64,000 nucleotides of DNA from Stenogyne calaminthoides. Its lineage: Eukaryota > Streptophyta > Magnoliopsida > Lamiales > Lamiaceae. The stretch covers positions 4,597,638 to 4,661,637 of the forward strand of contig JBBCBC010000031.1 of NCBI GenBank assembly GCA_037126765.1, given 5' to 3'. This document shows, in pieces, positions 1 through 12,438 of the stretch (within the stretch, counting starts at the first letter, position 1; each line of letters opens with the position of its first letter). Below the pieces are notes generated by a model that searched no databases, had not been told where the DNA came from, and worked only from the letters and a program-made list of their open reading frames with translations. A program made the position numbers and the translations under genes.

Positions 1-260
1 GTCTATGGTTGCGACCCGACTTGGTGTTCCATAAAGTTATATGATGCCGGAAGATCCAAGTAGGGATGCCAAGTCAGATCGCCACATCAGACTCGGGCAA
101 GAGGGGGTTGCCCGGAAGATTCAATTGCATTTTTTTTAATTGGTGTTTCATGTTTGATTGCTATTATCCAATTTTTCTAGACTAAACTACAATTAAGGCA
201 AATATTGTAGCCACAATTAAACCATTATAAAATTTTACAATGTGGGAAAAACAAGCATAC

Positions 261-2187
261 ATTGTTTCGTCCGAGCCAATTTGCACAATCAAGGTCAATT
301 TTCTGAGGTGGAACACTAGCATCAATCAAAAGTAAGGCAGAGACGAGAGTCTCGCGATTCAAAAAGTAACCTTTAGTGAATGCAGACCAATCCATTCTTG
401 CAGCGTCAGGGGCATTAGCAAATCTGCAGGTGAAGTAAGATGTATGAGAATCAAATTGCGGCTGTCTGGAGCCCAATTAAGAAGAGTAGGTTTCCTTTGA
501 ATAAGGTTCACGTTAACTCTCTTCTCCAAGTACTACTGTTGTACATACAAAGTATCACGTTTTTAAAAATGCTTGATTTTATGTGTTATCCTTCTCAAAA
601 TCACTAAATTGTGATACTTCAAATATTAAACAGTGTTACTGAGTTCACCGTAAAACTTCTACGAACCAATTTCATCGAAGCTTTTGTCAATTAATTATCA
701 GAAATCCGAAAAAATAGGCAGGGGAATATCCATCAGAGAAGGCGCATATAGATTATTTTAGCTAATTTATCATAAACGTCAAGAATAATAGGAAGTAAGG
801 GTAGACATACTATTGTGTAGATAAAATTTAATTGGTCCGACAGTTGACTAGCATATTAAGTTCAACATACTCAGAAATAAGTATGTTTATATTCAGTTCA
901 AGGGCATTCTGATTCTAAAAAAGAGGAGCAATTCACATTCGATAAAAATTTACTTTGAGAAAAAAAAAAAACATTATTCCTCCTAAGAAACTTGCAAGTA
1001 ATTGGCCCGAGGAAATTTGACAATGCGAGTGATAAACCGAGTCTCATCTTTACTCGATTATGCAATAATATAATTGTCCGGTTCTTAAATGGTCTACCGC
1101 AAAAGATAACTTGTGGTGATACCATATATGCAAGATACTCCAGTGCTCCACGATTGCTCCCTTTCTATTTTCCTAAACTAATTTGTTCCTCAATATCATC
1201 TAGTGATGCTGAACTTTTGCATCTAGTTTTTTTCTTCGTTGTATTATTCTAGCATATAACCGGAACTAAAGCAGACAGTAATAAAATTGGAACCAAACAA
1301 TCCACAATTTTCAGTGAGAAGCCAAGTTAAGGCCACCAAGCAAAGTATATGATGTTTTCCAAGTATTCAATAGACCATTTACACTTTGAAACACAAAAGA
1401 TAACCTTTAAGTAAGAGTAAATTGCAATATTATAAAAGTGGTCTATAACCTTGCAAAGATCAAGAAAACCATATTTAAACTGCAAATATCAAAATGTTGT
1501 GAATTAATTCGGGCAAACGACATTCAATTCAATTGTAAATCAAGTAATAATTTATAACAGCTTACCCATATCCAGGCAAATCCACAATGTACCAACTTCG
1601 ATTAACCAAAAAATGATTAATCAGCTGAGTTTTCCCTGAAAATTATGCACTTAAATTTAAATTCCATCCAAATATACATATTCAATAACTGAAAAATGAT
1701 TAATCAACCGAGTTTTCCCTGCAAATTACGCACCCGAATTTAAATTCAATTATTACGCACCTGGCTTTTTAGAAGTGAGAGCGACATCCTTTTTCCGAGC
1801 CAGAAAATTGATAAGAGAAGACTTTCCAACATTGGAGCGGCCCAACATCGCAAACTCGGGCCGGTCGTCTTTCGGGCAGTCCTTGGCCTTGGCACTACTC
1901 TTCACGAATTCCACCTCTTTGATTCTCGCGTCGCCGGCGTAGGGCCCCACCACGATGTTCGACCCGGCCAATACCGCGTCCGCCGTGACGTCATCCGGTT
2001 CGACTCCGGGCGGCACGAACAGCACGGTCCGGACCGCCGCAGTCGGTTTGGCGGCTGAATTGGACCGGAATTTCGGTTTCTGAGAAATGGAGGAGAGGAA
2101 AAAGGGCGGTTTAGCGGATGAGAAGTGGGGTAGAGAGGAAATGTTGGGGTTTATGAGGCGACACCTAAATAGCACCGCCATCTTCAA
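261..2187 (-). CDS. EngB/YihA-type GTP-binding protein, organelle-targeted (5' exons; gene continues past the left edge)
   Basis: Predicted ribosome-assembly GTPase of the EngB/YihA/YsxC family, which in plants acts in plastids or mitochondria. Three exons read from the minus strand: exon 1 2187-1761, exon 2 1635-1566, exon 3 423-261. Every junction is GT-AG (donor at 1760-1759, acceptor at 1637-1636, donor at 1565-1564, acceptor at 425-424, donor at 260-259), and joining keeps one frame. The N-terminal ~60 residues are Ser/Pro/basic-rich, as in a transit peptide. The P-loop GRSNVGKSS is near residue 117, followed by the TSKKPGKTQ switch region across the exon 1/2 junction and the DLPGYG G3 motif across the exon 2/3 junction. 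Exon 3 carries GYFLNRETL and KIDLDCANWLGRNN. The G4 (TKxD) and C-terminal exons are not found in 1-260, so they lie outside the window. A second Met at residue 3 could also start translation. Intron 2 is about 1.1 kb with no recognised content. Confidence 0.88.
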
Positions 2188-2260
2188 GGTTTTAAAATGA
2201 GAATGTGGGGAGGATTTTTGGTGCGTTTTCTTCTAATTGGAGAGACCACTTTGTTTATGA

Positions 2261-2285
2261 AGCCCATCCACACTTGGGTTGGGCC
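2261..2285 (-). promoter_or_regulatory. Site-II-like motifs upstream of the EngB-type gene
   Basis: About 75-100 bp upstream of the first ATG lie AGCCCA (2261-2266) and TGGGCC (2280-2285). These match the plant site II (TCP-bound) TGGGCY core, known from promoters of ribosomal and organelle-biogenesis genes. The spacing and gene type fit, but hexamers of this kind occur by chance and there is no direct evidence of binding. Confidence 0.35.
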
Positions 2286-2869
2286 TTTATCTGACACAAG
2301 TTATTTGCTTCTCACGAAGTTTTATTATTAGTACCCCTTTTTTAAGGAAATGCATCCGGTTAATCTTGTTATTTTAATATCTATACATATCTAATAATAA
2401 AATATTGGGCCAAAAAATTGTTATAATTTTTTAATAAAATTTTAAACATCTTAACTAATTTGATGTAGCTCAAATAGTATAACAAATTATTTTTATTTTC
2501 TTTGTATGCAAGAGGTACAAAATTCAATTCCTAATATCTACCACACATATATACTAATTATTTTTTTGAATATTTTCTAGATTATTAATATTATTTTTGA
2601 ATTTTGAAAGTAGATCTATTTATACATATATAAAACAAAATATAATAAAAAATAAAAAAATTCAACAAAAAAATTATTACAAATTTTTGAACTAGAACTA
2701 TTTATACATATATATAATAACAAAATATTATACCAAAAAAGAAAAAAATCAACAAAAAAAATATTGCAAATTTATCATGAAATTTTAAAAGTGGCACATT
2801 TATAAGGATTAATAATATAAAATGTTATATTTTGTAGTTGATATGGATATATATTTTAAAAAAATCGGC

Positions 2870-3171
2870 TACTCCTCCCATCCTTTTTTAGATTGCTAAC
2901 TGAATTTTGACATGAGTTTTAATGAAGAATTTTTTTTATTAATATTTGAAGGTAATAAAATAACTTTTTGATCAGGGTATATTGTTAATTTTAGTGAATA
3001 AAATAAAAAATAATTTGCTTTTGTATGTAATTATTAGTGACATGTGATGTAATTTAGTGATGTTTATTAGGGGTGTCATTAACTGTATAGTTACTTTATT
3101 TTTATTTTAAATATGTGATAAAAGATGGATTTTTTGGATTTTGAGCAACCTAATAAAAAGGACAAGGAGTA
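2870..3171. mobile_element. Stowaway-like MITE
   Basis: The left end reads TACTCCTCCCATCCTTTTTT and the right end AAAAAGGACAAGGAGTA. These are inverted copies with a few mismatches, bounded by TA on both sides as expected for Tc1/mariner-type Stowaway elements. The interior has the family-like segment GACATGAGTTTTAATGAA and no coding capacity. Length is about 300 bp. Confidence 0.65.
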
Positions 3172-3268
3172 TTATATATATGAAAATGTATAATTTATAT
3201 AATTATTTGTATGATTATATGACATGATATTGGATTTTGTTGTAGCCATAATAATCAGCCCACAGGCT

Positions 3269-5112
3269 TGTTGGGATTTATACTGAAAAGTATGCTTTTA
3301 CTTTGTATAATCGAAACTGAATTTTCAGACTTATTTACTGAAATAAATTGTTTATCACTGATGCTTTAAATATGATTGAATGTCATATATATTTACTGCA
3401 TAACTGTTCAATAATTCGTACGTGTTACACTGTAGTTAATTTAGTGATACCCGATCACAGAAGATTAAATTAACAAGTCCCTTGTAACTATAAGTACGCC
3501 CATTCACGCACCTAGATGGAAATGAACAACCATCGCGAAAGGTTGAGGTGTAAGGCTCAGATTGGTTTGTCTTGACCAAGAGATTACACTAGTGCATGAT
3601 CGATCTTGTTGAATAGGACCTACAGGGGAGGATAAATTCTTCAGAACTGAACAAGGAAGAATTAGACCTCAGTGGTTCGTTGTTTCTTAACCTTCGTCCC
3701 TTAAATAGATCACGTGGGATTGGTAACTATTGCTTTGACTTATCATGGGTAGCTTAATCGAGAGAGATTCAATACTTTTTATCTTGGGCAATATTATTGG
3801 TCACATGTGATTGCTAAGATTTAATACGAAGAATCGTGTGCAAGTACGCTTGTTTAATTTGCCCCTTGGGAGGTTCATAAGCTTTATCATACCAAATCTT
3901 GCAAGTGGAATTTGTTTCCGGTATGGATAATAATGTTGAACCGTTTCTAACCAAGGACAAAAGATATTAATTAACGGAAAGCTATTTCAAGTGGCTTGAA
4001 TTAATTAATGGGCTAGATAATCTTAAACACGGAAATAATGACGGGAGCCATATTGATCGTAATATGGGTTAAGATGGATAGTGCAATATTAATTATGTAG
4101 TGGGATTAATTAATATTTATGGGCTTGAATTATATTGTGGCTCAATATTAGATATTCAAGATCCATTAGAATGTCCAATCTTAATTCTCCTAAAGGCCCC
4201 CTGAGTAGCCCAACAAATAGTCCAATAACTGAAAAGGTGATTAAAATAAAATAAATATTGTTGCTTAATATTCCTCTAAATTTTCGAAAATTATGGATAA
4301 AAGAGGGAGAAAGATTTTCTTTGAATTTTGTTATGGAATGAAGATATGTATTCTTGGAATACAAGATTATCTCATTAAATTCAAGAAATCTCCCACTTGG
4401 TTATTCATAGTGAGATTTTGAAATTTTTGGAAAATAGAGGGCAAGAAAGATTTTCTTGATTTTCTTGAAAAGATATTATGGAAGATATGTATTTCTTGAA
4501 ATACAAGAATATCTCATAAATTCAAGAAGATCCAAATCTTGGATTCTTGCACTATATTTTCGAAAATAATCCATATATGAGGAGGTGGGATTTTTGTGAA
4601 ATATTTTAATTATGGGAAAGAGAATATATGAGATATATTCAAGATTTCTTGGTGACCAAGAAAAGTCTTATCCCACATTGAAAAATAACACAAATTTCGT
4701 CCACCCTCTCTCCTATAAATAGGGGATGATTAGTTCATTCCTAGTAAAATTCCATGTCGAAATATTAGCAAATCCACAAGTGGTGCAACAAAGTTTATTT
4801 TTTTCCTTTTGTTAATTGTTCGCGAAAGTATCCTTCCACCGGATTGTCGAGCAAGGGCTAAGGGAATACTTGGGAAGTCCTTTTTGGTTAGTCCGTCCGG
4901 ATCAAGTCATCGCTTATCCCGAGAGGTACGTTCACGTAAAACCCGTAGATTCCGCGTGCGTAGGTTTTACGTGGCTTTTTATATGCATGATATGGTCTTT
5001 GCAATTATTATTTGAATTAATATAGGATTAATTCATGCTAGTAATAATTAATGAATTAAATTTGTATTTAAATATTCACCTTTAATAGATCTGTGCAACT
5101 CATTCCCCAACA
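3269..5112 (+). repeat. Copia-1 5' LTR
   Basis: Starts TGTTGGGATTTATACTG and ends CCCCAACA, immediately before the primer-binding site. A TATA box (CCTATAAATAGGGG) lies at about 4711-4726, so the transcription start should be near 4745. Inside is an imperfect direct duplication of about 134 bp (units starting near 4309 and 4443, sharing GGAATGAAGATATGTATT-like cores). It is also present in the 3' LTR, so it predates this insertion. Confidence 0.9.
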
Positions 5113-5113
5113 A

Positions 5114-5127
5114 TCGGTATCGAGCCA
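5114..5127 (+). other. Copia-1 primer-binding site
   Basis: One base after the LTR the sequence TCGGTATCGAGCC resembles the usual plant copia primer site TGGTATCAGAGCC, complementary to initiator tRNA-Met. The mismatches include CAG read as CG, the same change seen across this element. Confidence 0.65.
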
Positions 5128-5451
5128 ACGTTTTTGACTCAATTTTTTAAATTGTAATTTAATTTGTGGACATTAAATTTGAAATTGGATAGTAGAACCT
5201 GTTAGATCTGTTTTTTGGGTATCCAATTGTCATGGATTTTAATGTTTTATTTTGCATGCATATAAACTATGGTTTTTAATTCGATTCGTTCGGATTTGTT
5301 TTGCCTCGTGAGAAAATCCACGAGTAGACTAGGATTTGTTTGATTTGATCAATGTAATAGACTAGTCTAGATCTAGGTTTATTTATTTTTTGTAAATAAA
5401 TTGTAAACCGGATCGGGAACGAAAAGACGAAAGAATTAAGGGACGAAATCA

Positions 5452-5795
5452 GAACCAGGCGCGGGCGCGCTGGCACGCAGGCGCAGTGCGGCAGGCCGGG
5501 CGGCCGAAAGCGCGATGCGAGGATGAGGGCCGCCAAGGCGGTGCGCGTCATGCCGAGCGGACGGGTCGGACGCCGCGGGCACGAAATACACATGGAGACG
5601 CGAGGCGAAGCCGGGTCGCGGGCGAGCGCTTGCGCGCGCGTCGCCTGCCGAGATCTGCCGATGCCTCACGACACCGCCGAGGCATGTCAGGCACTGGCGA
5701 ATGCGGCCCGCCGAGGCAGTGCCGAAGACTGTCCTAGGCCAAGCGGCCACGGCCGGATGCGGACGCTGCATCCCAGCTGCGAGCTGCTTGGCGTG
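5452..5795. other. GC-rich island in the copia-1 leader
   Basis: About 340 bp rich in CGCG, GGCC and GCCG steps sits between the primer-binding site and gag, in a leader that is otherwise AT-rich. Overlapping open frames on both strands here are a by-product of low stop-codon frequency; none resembles a known protein. The segment could be structured leader RNA or captured DNA; the sequence does not decide. Confidence 0.55.
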
Positions 5796-6568
5796 GCTTA
5801 TTCGAGACGAAGTATTTTTTTTTTTCATCAACGAGTGGGGAGAAATTCGAGACGTGTTTCTTCAAGATCAAGCCAAGAAAAATCAAACCATGACAATTGG
5901 ATAATTTGTGCCAAATATGTTTATTTTTCGTTATGCTTGATTTATTTGTGCTATCTTATGCTTTATTTAATTTGTTTAAATGTGTTTGCATGAGGGTTGC
6001 CAAATTGAAAAATCTCAACTCCAAAATTACTAAGTATGTTTTAAATAATTAATTGACAATTTTATTAGGATAATAAAATTGAATTAATTTTGACCTCCAT
6101 GATTTATTTATTTTTGAATTCTTTTGGAGAAATTCCCCAATCGACAAGTCAAAAGATAGATTTCACATGAATGAATTCCAAACGGATGATTGTGGGTTAT
6201 TACTAGTGGCGATTTATGACCCTCCCCACGAGGCTCGATCAAAGCGAAATAGTAATCCTGTATTTAATCATGGTTATTACTTAGGTATAAAATTGATATG
6301 CATATACTTCCCCGAAGTCCCTGTCAATTTTATATTGGTCAAGTGGGAGCCAACTATTAATCTGGATATTAAAGGTTTGTAAATCGTTTTGTTTATAACT
6401 CGCTTGAATGTGTTTAAATAATGGCCCACCCACACGGCTTATTTAAACTGTTTTGAGATGTTGGCTGATACATGTTCATATTTTTTTTTGAGATTTTAAT
6501 ATGATGCATGTGATCGAACCTTGTGATATATTTGTGCTTATGCATATTATTGTTTATTTCAGTTCATC

Positions 6569-7400
6569 ATGTCACAACCTTTTAATCCACTGTTCAATAT
6601 ACTGAAAGACAATTTGCTCACTGGAGAAAATTTTGTTGATTGGAATCGAAAACTCACTATTGTCCTCACTGCACAAAGCCATAACTGGGTTCTGACCACA
6701 CCTAAACCGAATAAACCATCAGATGAGTCCACTAAAACGGTTAAGAAAGAGTATGCTGACTGGGAGCGGTCTAACGAAATGGCTAAGTGTACCATCTTGG
6801 CTTCTATGTCAGATGTGTTGCAACACCAACACCAGAACGTTGAGACCGCTGCGGAAATCATGACTAGTCTTAAAGCGATGTTTCAACATCAGAACCGTGT
6901 GGCTCGTCAGATCACCATGAGGGACTTGCTCTCTATGAAAATGGTGGAGGGAACGCCGTAAGGGAGCACGTTCTCCAGATGATGGCTCACCTTAATAAAC
7001 TTGAGGTACTTGGCGTTGAATACGATATCGAGACCCAAATCGATTTCGTGCTCCATTCTCTACCGAAAAGCTTTGAACAATTCAGGTTGAACTACCAGAT
7101 GAATAATCAGAAGTTCTCGATGCCTGATCTGTTGCAAGCTTTAGTCTCGGCAGAGGCGATATTGGGGCAGAAAAGCCAAGCCTTGGTGGCAAACGGACCT
7201 TCTTCTTCTTCTAGACCAAGGGGTGGTAAGAACAAGAAAAGGAACAAAGGCCACAAGCAAGTGAACTCAAGTGTTGGCAAAGACGGAAAAGATAAGGTGA
7301 AGAAGGGTGGTGGAGTGAACAAGCCGCCTAAGGGGAAGTGCTTCAACCTGCGGTGAGAAAGGACATTGGAGGTCACTGTTCTGCACCCAAGAGGGATGGA
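6569..7400 (+). pseudogene. Copia-1 gag (broken)
   Basis: Gag (capsid/nucleocapsid) of a Ty1/copia element. The first part (6569-6961) starts MSQPFNPLFNILKDNLLTGE and has the UBN2/gag pattern: a DW pair near residue 28, then LASMSDVLQHQ. A TAA at 6959-6961 and a short shift separate it from 6979-7356, which carries the typical LHSLPKSFEQF motif and a basic KNKKRNKGHK tract. The CCHC zinc knuckle straddles a one-base frameshift near 7350: CFN in one frame, then CGEKGHW in the next. Start choice follows the first ATG before the conserved gag block. Confidence 0.85.
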
Positions 7401-7449
7401 AAGAAAGGTAATTCTCACGCACTAGTTGTTGAAACTTGTTTAGCGGCGT

Positions 7450-10400
7450 ATGCCTCCCATTTTGTGGGTGGTGGATACGGGATCCACTAATCATGTTTGT
7501 TTCACATTACAGGGGTTCAAGCGGACCCGACAACTTAGTGGGAGTGAGGTCCTCATCACACTGGGCGATGCTACGAGAGTGGCAGCTGAAGCAGTGGGAG
7601 AAGTGCACCTATCTTTTGAAGATAGTGCTTTAATTTTTGAGACATTCTTTACGTTCCGGATTTTTAGAAAGAATTCATTTTCAGTTTCTAAACTTTTATG
7701 ATGGATATTTTGGTTACTTTTTAATAAAGTCGTTACCAATTTTATTTTTTGATAAATTTATCTGTCATGGAACGTTGTTGAATGATCTCTATGCAAATTA
7801 ACTGTGCACACCACTCACGAAATGTATCCTATAACACATCAACTGTTTCCGAGAAAAGAAAACGTTCATCAGACGTGAACGAGACACTTCTTTAGCATCT
7901 ATAAATTAGGTCATATAAATCCAAAGAGGATCCAAAGGTTGGTAAGAGACGGTTCACTAGGGTTTTCTCCAAGTTGAATCAATTCCAACCTACGAATCAT
8001 GTTTGGAGAGTAATATGACCGAGAGGGCATTTGGAGCCAAGGGGAATAGGGCCAAAGAAGTGTTAGAGATCGTTTACACAGATGTGCGTAGTTCAATGTC
8101 AACCAAAGCAAGAGGAGGTTATGAGTAATTTTATTGATGATTACTCAAGGTACATTTTCCTTATGAAGCATGAATCTGAGACCTTTGAGAAATTCTAAAG
8201 AATTTAAGGCTCAAGCAGAGAATCATATGGAAAAACGTATCAAGTCTCTACGATCCGATCGTGGAGGCGAATACCTCAAATGATGAGTTTTTGAACTACT
8301 TATCCGATGAAGGATTGTATCTCACCACCAAGACCGGAACCCCTCAACAAAACGGGGTTTTTCAGAGCAAAGCAAATGTAATTCTTTTGGAAATAGTTAG
8401 ATCAATGATGAGTTATACGGATCTTCCCGAAGTCGATTCCTGGGGTCATGCCTTGAAAAAAAAATGACTTACATTCCGAACTTGGTGCTATCCAAATCGG
8501 GTTCCCAAAACCCCAAAGAATTGTGGACCGGTGCAGTATGAGACACATGAGAACTTTGGGGTATCCGCCTACGTGTTGGACAAGGAAATCGTAAATTGGA
8601 TCCTCGATCGTAATTAAGGTTGTTTTGTAGGATACCCCGAGGGAACAAAAAGGGTGAATGTTCTATAGTTCAAGATCAAAAGGTGGACATCCGCACCCAC
8701 TTTAGATTTTGGAAGAAAACTATAGAACCAAAGAAAACCCGTATGTGAGATTACCTTAAATGAGCTTAGAGGGCAAACCTCAAAGGCCGATCGTATTTAG
8801 ATGATATACCAAATGATACGTTTTCACAACCGAGCCTCGTTATAGTGGGAGGGTTGTTAGACACCCGAGAGATTCATGGGAATAGAGAGTCCTCGGACTT
8901 GATTCCCGGAATCGCACCCATGGACATATGACGAGGCACTCCAAGATAAGGATGCAGCTTTGGCAAAACAAAGAATGAAAGAAAGTGGGTTCTATGTTTC
9001 ATAATAGAGTGTGGGAGCTAGTCGAACCACTTAATGGGGTCAAACCCATTAGATGCAAGTGGGTATATAAGAGGAAAAGAGGATCGGACGGGAAGGTTGA
9101 AACCTATTAAAGCAAGACTAATGGCGAAAGGTTATACTCAGAAAGAAAGGGATCGATTATGAGGAAATTTTTTTGCCCGTAGCCATGCTTAAGTCCATCC
9201 GTATTTTCTTATCGATTGTTGCGCATTTCGACGTTGAAATCTGGCAAATGGATGTCAAGACAGTTTTCCTTAACTAAGTCTTGATGAAGAGATCTATATG
9301 CAACAACCCCAAGGTTTCATTGAAACAGCCAAGAACATCTTGTTTGTAAGCTCAAGAAGTCCATTTACGGACTCAAACAGCATCCGAGCTTGGAACCAAT
9401 ATTTTGATCATGTTATAAAGTCTTATGGGTTTGATCAAAACAAGTTTGAAAGTTGTGTGTATAAAAAAGCGTTTCGAACTGCATTGGTATTCTTAGTACT
9501 ATACGTAGATGACATTGTGATCATCGGGAATGATGTGAAGGTGTGGTCGACGACGTAAGGGCATGGCGTTTCAAAAACAGTTTTTGATATGAAAGACTTA
9601 GGGAAAGCGGACACATCCTTGGGATCAAGATTACTCGAGATCGCTGAGAAAAGGATGATCGGGTTATCGCGAAGTTTCATGCATAGACACCGCCTTGAAA
9701 CGCTTCAAAGATGCAAGATTCCAAGAAAGGATTCGACTTTTCGGACTTGGAATCCATCTATCCAAGAAAATGTCCCCTAAAACGTAAAAAGGAGATATAT
9801 GACATGAAAGGCATTCGGTGCTTCTACCGTTTAAAAAAACTTTATGTATGCAATGTTGTGTAGACGAGAACGGATATCCGCTGGTCAGAGGCATGGTAGC
9901 AAGATATAAAAGTAACCCAGTGGAAAGCGCATTGACTACGCTTAAAAACATTCTCAAGTATCTAAAAAGAACTCGGGATAGAATGTTGATTTATCACCGA
10001 TACTCCAATCCCCATCGGCCGCACGCGGTTCGGATTTCCAATCGATATAGATTCCAAAATTATCCGCCTCGTTAGTGTGTTTCCATTTGGGAAGTGTAGC
10101 CATCCAATGGAAGAGTGAAGCGTAAATGCATCACCGACCAACCATGGAAGTCGGGTAAGTAGTTGTTTGTGAAGCAAAGTTGAAAGAACCGATTGGGCTC
10201 TAGATCTTCTTAGTGGACTTGGATGGTGTTCTCAATTTGTCTAGCAATATATGCTAGGGGCGCTTGCAAAATTCAAGAGAACCAAGAGTCCACGAGTCAA
10301 AAACAAACACATTAAAGGAAAACATCTTATACGAGAAATCGTTAAGAGAGGAGATATAGATGTGGCAAAGATAAGCGTCCGAGGACAAACCTAGCAGATC

Positions 10401-10500
10401 CATTCACAAAGCGTCGCCTCTCAATACATTCGAGAGACATGTGAGTGGAATGGGTGTCAAGACCGTTGTCAACTGCTTTGAGTATAAGTGGGAGAAATTA
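7450..10500 (+). pseudogene. Copia-1 pol (protease, integrase, RT, RNase H), heavily broken
   Basis: Fragments in correct order but different frames. Protease: WVVDTGSTNH at about 7465. Integrase core: DDYSRY near 8138, RSDRGGEY near 8253, and TGTPQQNGV near 8335. Reverse transcriptase: CKWVYKRKRGSDGK near 9055, YMQQPQGF near 9295, and YVDDIVIIGND with the catalytic YVDD at 9502-9513. RNase H/C-terminus: NKHIKGKHLIREIVKRGDID near 10305. At least ten frameshifts or stops separate them. A block around 7700-8100 shows little recognisable coding and may be an indel-rich or replaced segment. Confidence 0.85.
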
Positions 10501-10580
10501 TTAGGTTCGTGTAGGTGACATTAGATGTCACGGACTACTCGAGACGTGTTGTAGTATACTTAAAAGCGCATTTTGAGTAT

Positions 10581-10590
10581 AAGTGGAGAT
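10581..10590 (+). other. Copia-1 polypurine tract
   Basis: AAGTGGAGAT immediately precedes the TGTTGGG start of the 3' LTR, in the position of the plus-strand primer. A similar purine run (AAGTGGGAGAAA) occurs about 90 bp upstream. Confidence 0.7.
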
Positions 10591-12438
10591 TGTTGGGATT
10601 ATATTGAAAAGTATGCTTTTACTTTGTATAATCTAAACCTCAATTTTTTTGACTTATTTATCGAAATAAATTGTTTATCACTAATGCTTTAAATATGATT
10701 GAATGTCATATATATTTATCGCGATAACTGTTCAATAATTCAGATGTGTTACATTGTAGTTAATTTAGTGATACCCGATCACGTAAGATTAAATTAACGG
10801 TCCCTTGTAACTATAAGCACGCCTATTCACTTACCTAGATGGAAATGAACAACCATCGCGAAAAGGTTGAGGTGTAAGGCTCGATTGGTTTGTCTTGACC
10901 AAGAGATTACACTAGTGCATGAATGATCGTTGAATAGGACCTACAGGAGGATAAATTCTTGTAATCGAACAAGGAAGAATTAGACCAAAGTGGTTTGTTG
11001 TTTCTTAACCTTCGTCCCCTTAAATAGGATCACGTGGGATTGATAACTATTGCTTTGACTTATCATGGGTAGCTTAATCGGAGAGAGATTCAATATTTTT
11101 TATCTTGGGCAATATTATTGGTCACATGTGATTGCTAAGATTTAATACGAAGAATCGTGCAAGCACGCTTGCTTGATTTTCCCCCTTGGGAGGTTCATAA
11201 GCTTTATCATACCAAATCTTGCAAGTGGAATTTGTTTTAGATGGATAATAATGTTGAACCGTTCTCTAACCAAGGACAAAAGATATTAATTAACGGAAAG
11301 CTATTTCAAAGGGCTTGAATTAATTAATGGGCTAGATAATCTTAAACACGGGAAATAATGACCGGAGCCATATTGATGTAATATGGGTTAAGATGGATAG
11401 TGCAATATTAATTATGTTGTGGGATTAATTAATATTTATGGGCTTGAATTATATTGTGGCTCAATATTAGATATTCAAGATCCATTAGAAGGTCCAATCT
11501 TAATTCTCCTAAAGGCCCCCCCGAGTAGCCCAACAAATAGTCCAATAACCGAAAATGTGATTAAAATAAAATAAATATTGTTGCTTAATATTCCTCTAAA
11601 TTTTCTAAAAATTATGGATAAAAGAGGAGAAAGATTTTCTTTGAATTTTGTTATGGAATGAAGATATGTATTCTTGGAATACAAGATTATCTCATTAAAT
11701 TCAAGAAATATCTCACTTGGTTATTCATAGTGAGATTTTTAAATTTTTGGAAAATAGAGGGCAAGAAAGATTTTCTTGATTTTCTTGAAAAGATATTATG
11801 GAAGATATGTATTTTTGAAATACAAGAATATCTCATAAATTCAAGAAGATCCAAATCTTGGATTCTTGCACTATATTTTCAAAAATAATCCATATACGGA
11901 GGAGGTGGGATTTTTGTGAAATATTTTAATTATGGGAAAGAGAATATATGGGATATATTCAAGATTTCTTGGTGACCAAGAAAAGTCTTATCCCACATTG
12001 AAAAAATAACACAAATTTCGGTCCACCCTCTCTCCTATAAATAGGGGATGATTAGTTCATTCCCTAGTAAAATTCCATGTCTTTGGAAATATTAGCAAAT
12101 CCCATAAGTGGTGCAACAAAGTTATTTTTTTCCTTTTGTTAATTGTTCGCAAGTATCCTTCCACCGGATTGTCGAAAGCAAGGGCTAAGGGAATACTTGG
12201 GAAGTCCTTTTGGTTAGTCCGTCCGACCAAAGTCACCGCCATCCCGAGAGGTAACGTTCACGTAAACCCCGTAGAGATTCCGTGATGCGTAGGTTTTACG
12301 TGGCTTTTTATATGCATGATATGTTGTCGCAATTATTATTTGAATTAATATAGGATTAATTCATGCTAGTAATAATTAATGAATTAAATTTGTATTTAAA
12401 TATTCACCCGAACAGATCAGGCAACTTATTCCCCAACA
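10591..12438 (+). repeat. Copia-1 3' LTR
   Basis: Aligns end to end with the 5' LTR; starts TGTTGGGATTATATTG and ends CCCCAACA. The TATA box is repeated at 12034-12043. Many differences from the 5' copy are at CAG/CTG triplets, for example TCGAAAT near 10670 against CTGAAAT near 3339, and CTCGATT near 10880 against CTCAGATT near 3556. Confidence 0.9.

Larger units (their letters stand above)
2188..3268. other. AT-rich intergenic stretch between the EngB-type gene and copia-1
   Basis: About 1.1 kb of strongly AT-rich DNA with A- and T-runs. No ORF, RNA gene or conserved domain was seen. The only structured part is the Stowaway-like MITE at 2870-3171. Confidence 0.6.
3269..12438 (+). mobile_element. 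Copia-1: full-length but decayed Ty1/copia retrotransposon
   Basis: Two LTRs of about 1.85 kb (3269-5112 and 10591-12438) flank a 5.5 kb interior in the order PBS, gag, protease, integrase, reverse transcriptase, RNase H, polypurine tract; this is the Ty1/copia order. Both LTRs start TGTTGGG and end CCCCAACA. The flanking five bases are AGGCT (3264-3268) and AGGCC (12439-12443), a target duplication with one mismatch. The coding region is broken by many frameshifts and stops, so the copy is not autonomous as written. Many of the breaks fall at CAG/CTG sites and may not all be real (see findings). Confidence 0.9.

Noticed and set aside
5436..5993. Long overlapping open frames on both strands
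   Set aside because: They arise from the GC-rich island in the copia-1 leader, where stop codons are rare; the translations are Arg/Ala/Gly-rich without any domain.
6167..6382. 71-codon ORF in the copia-1 leader
   Set aside because: No domain, and it lies in the untranslated leader; the conserved gag start is at 6569.
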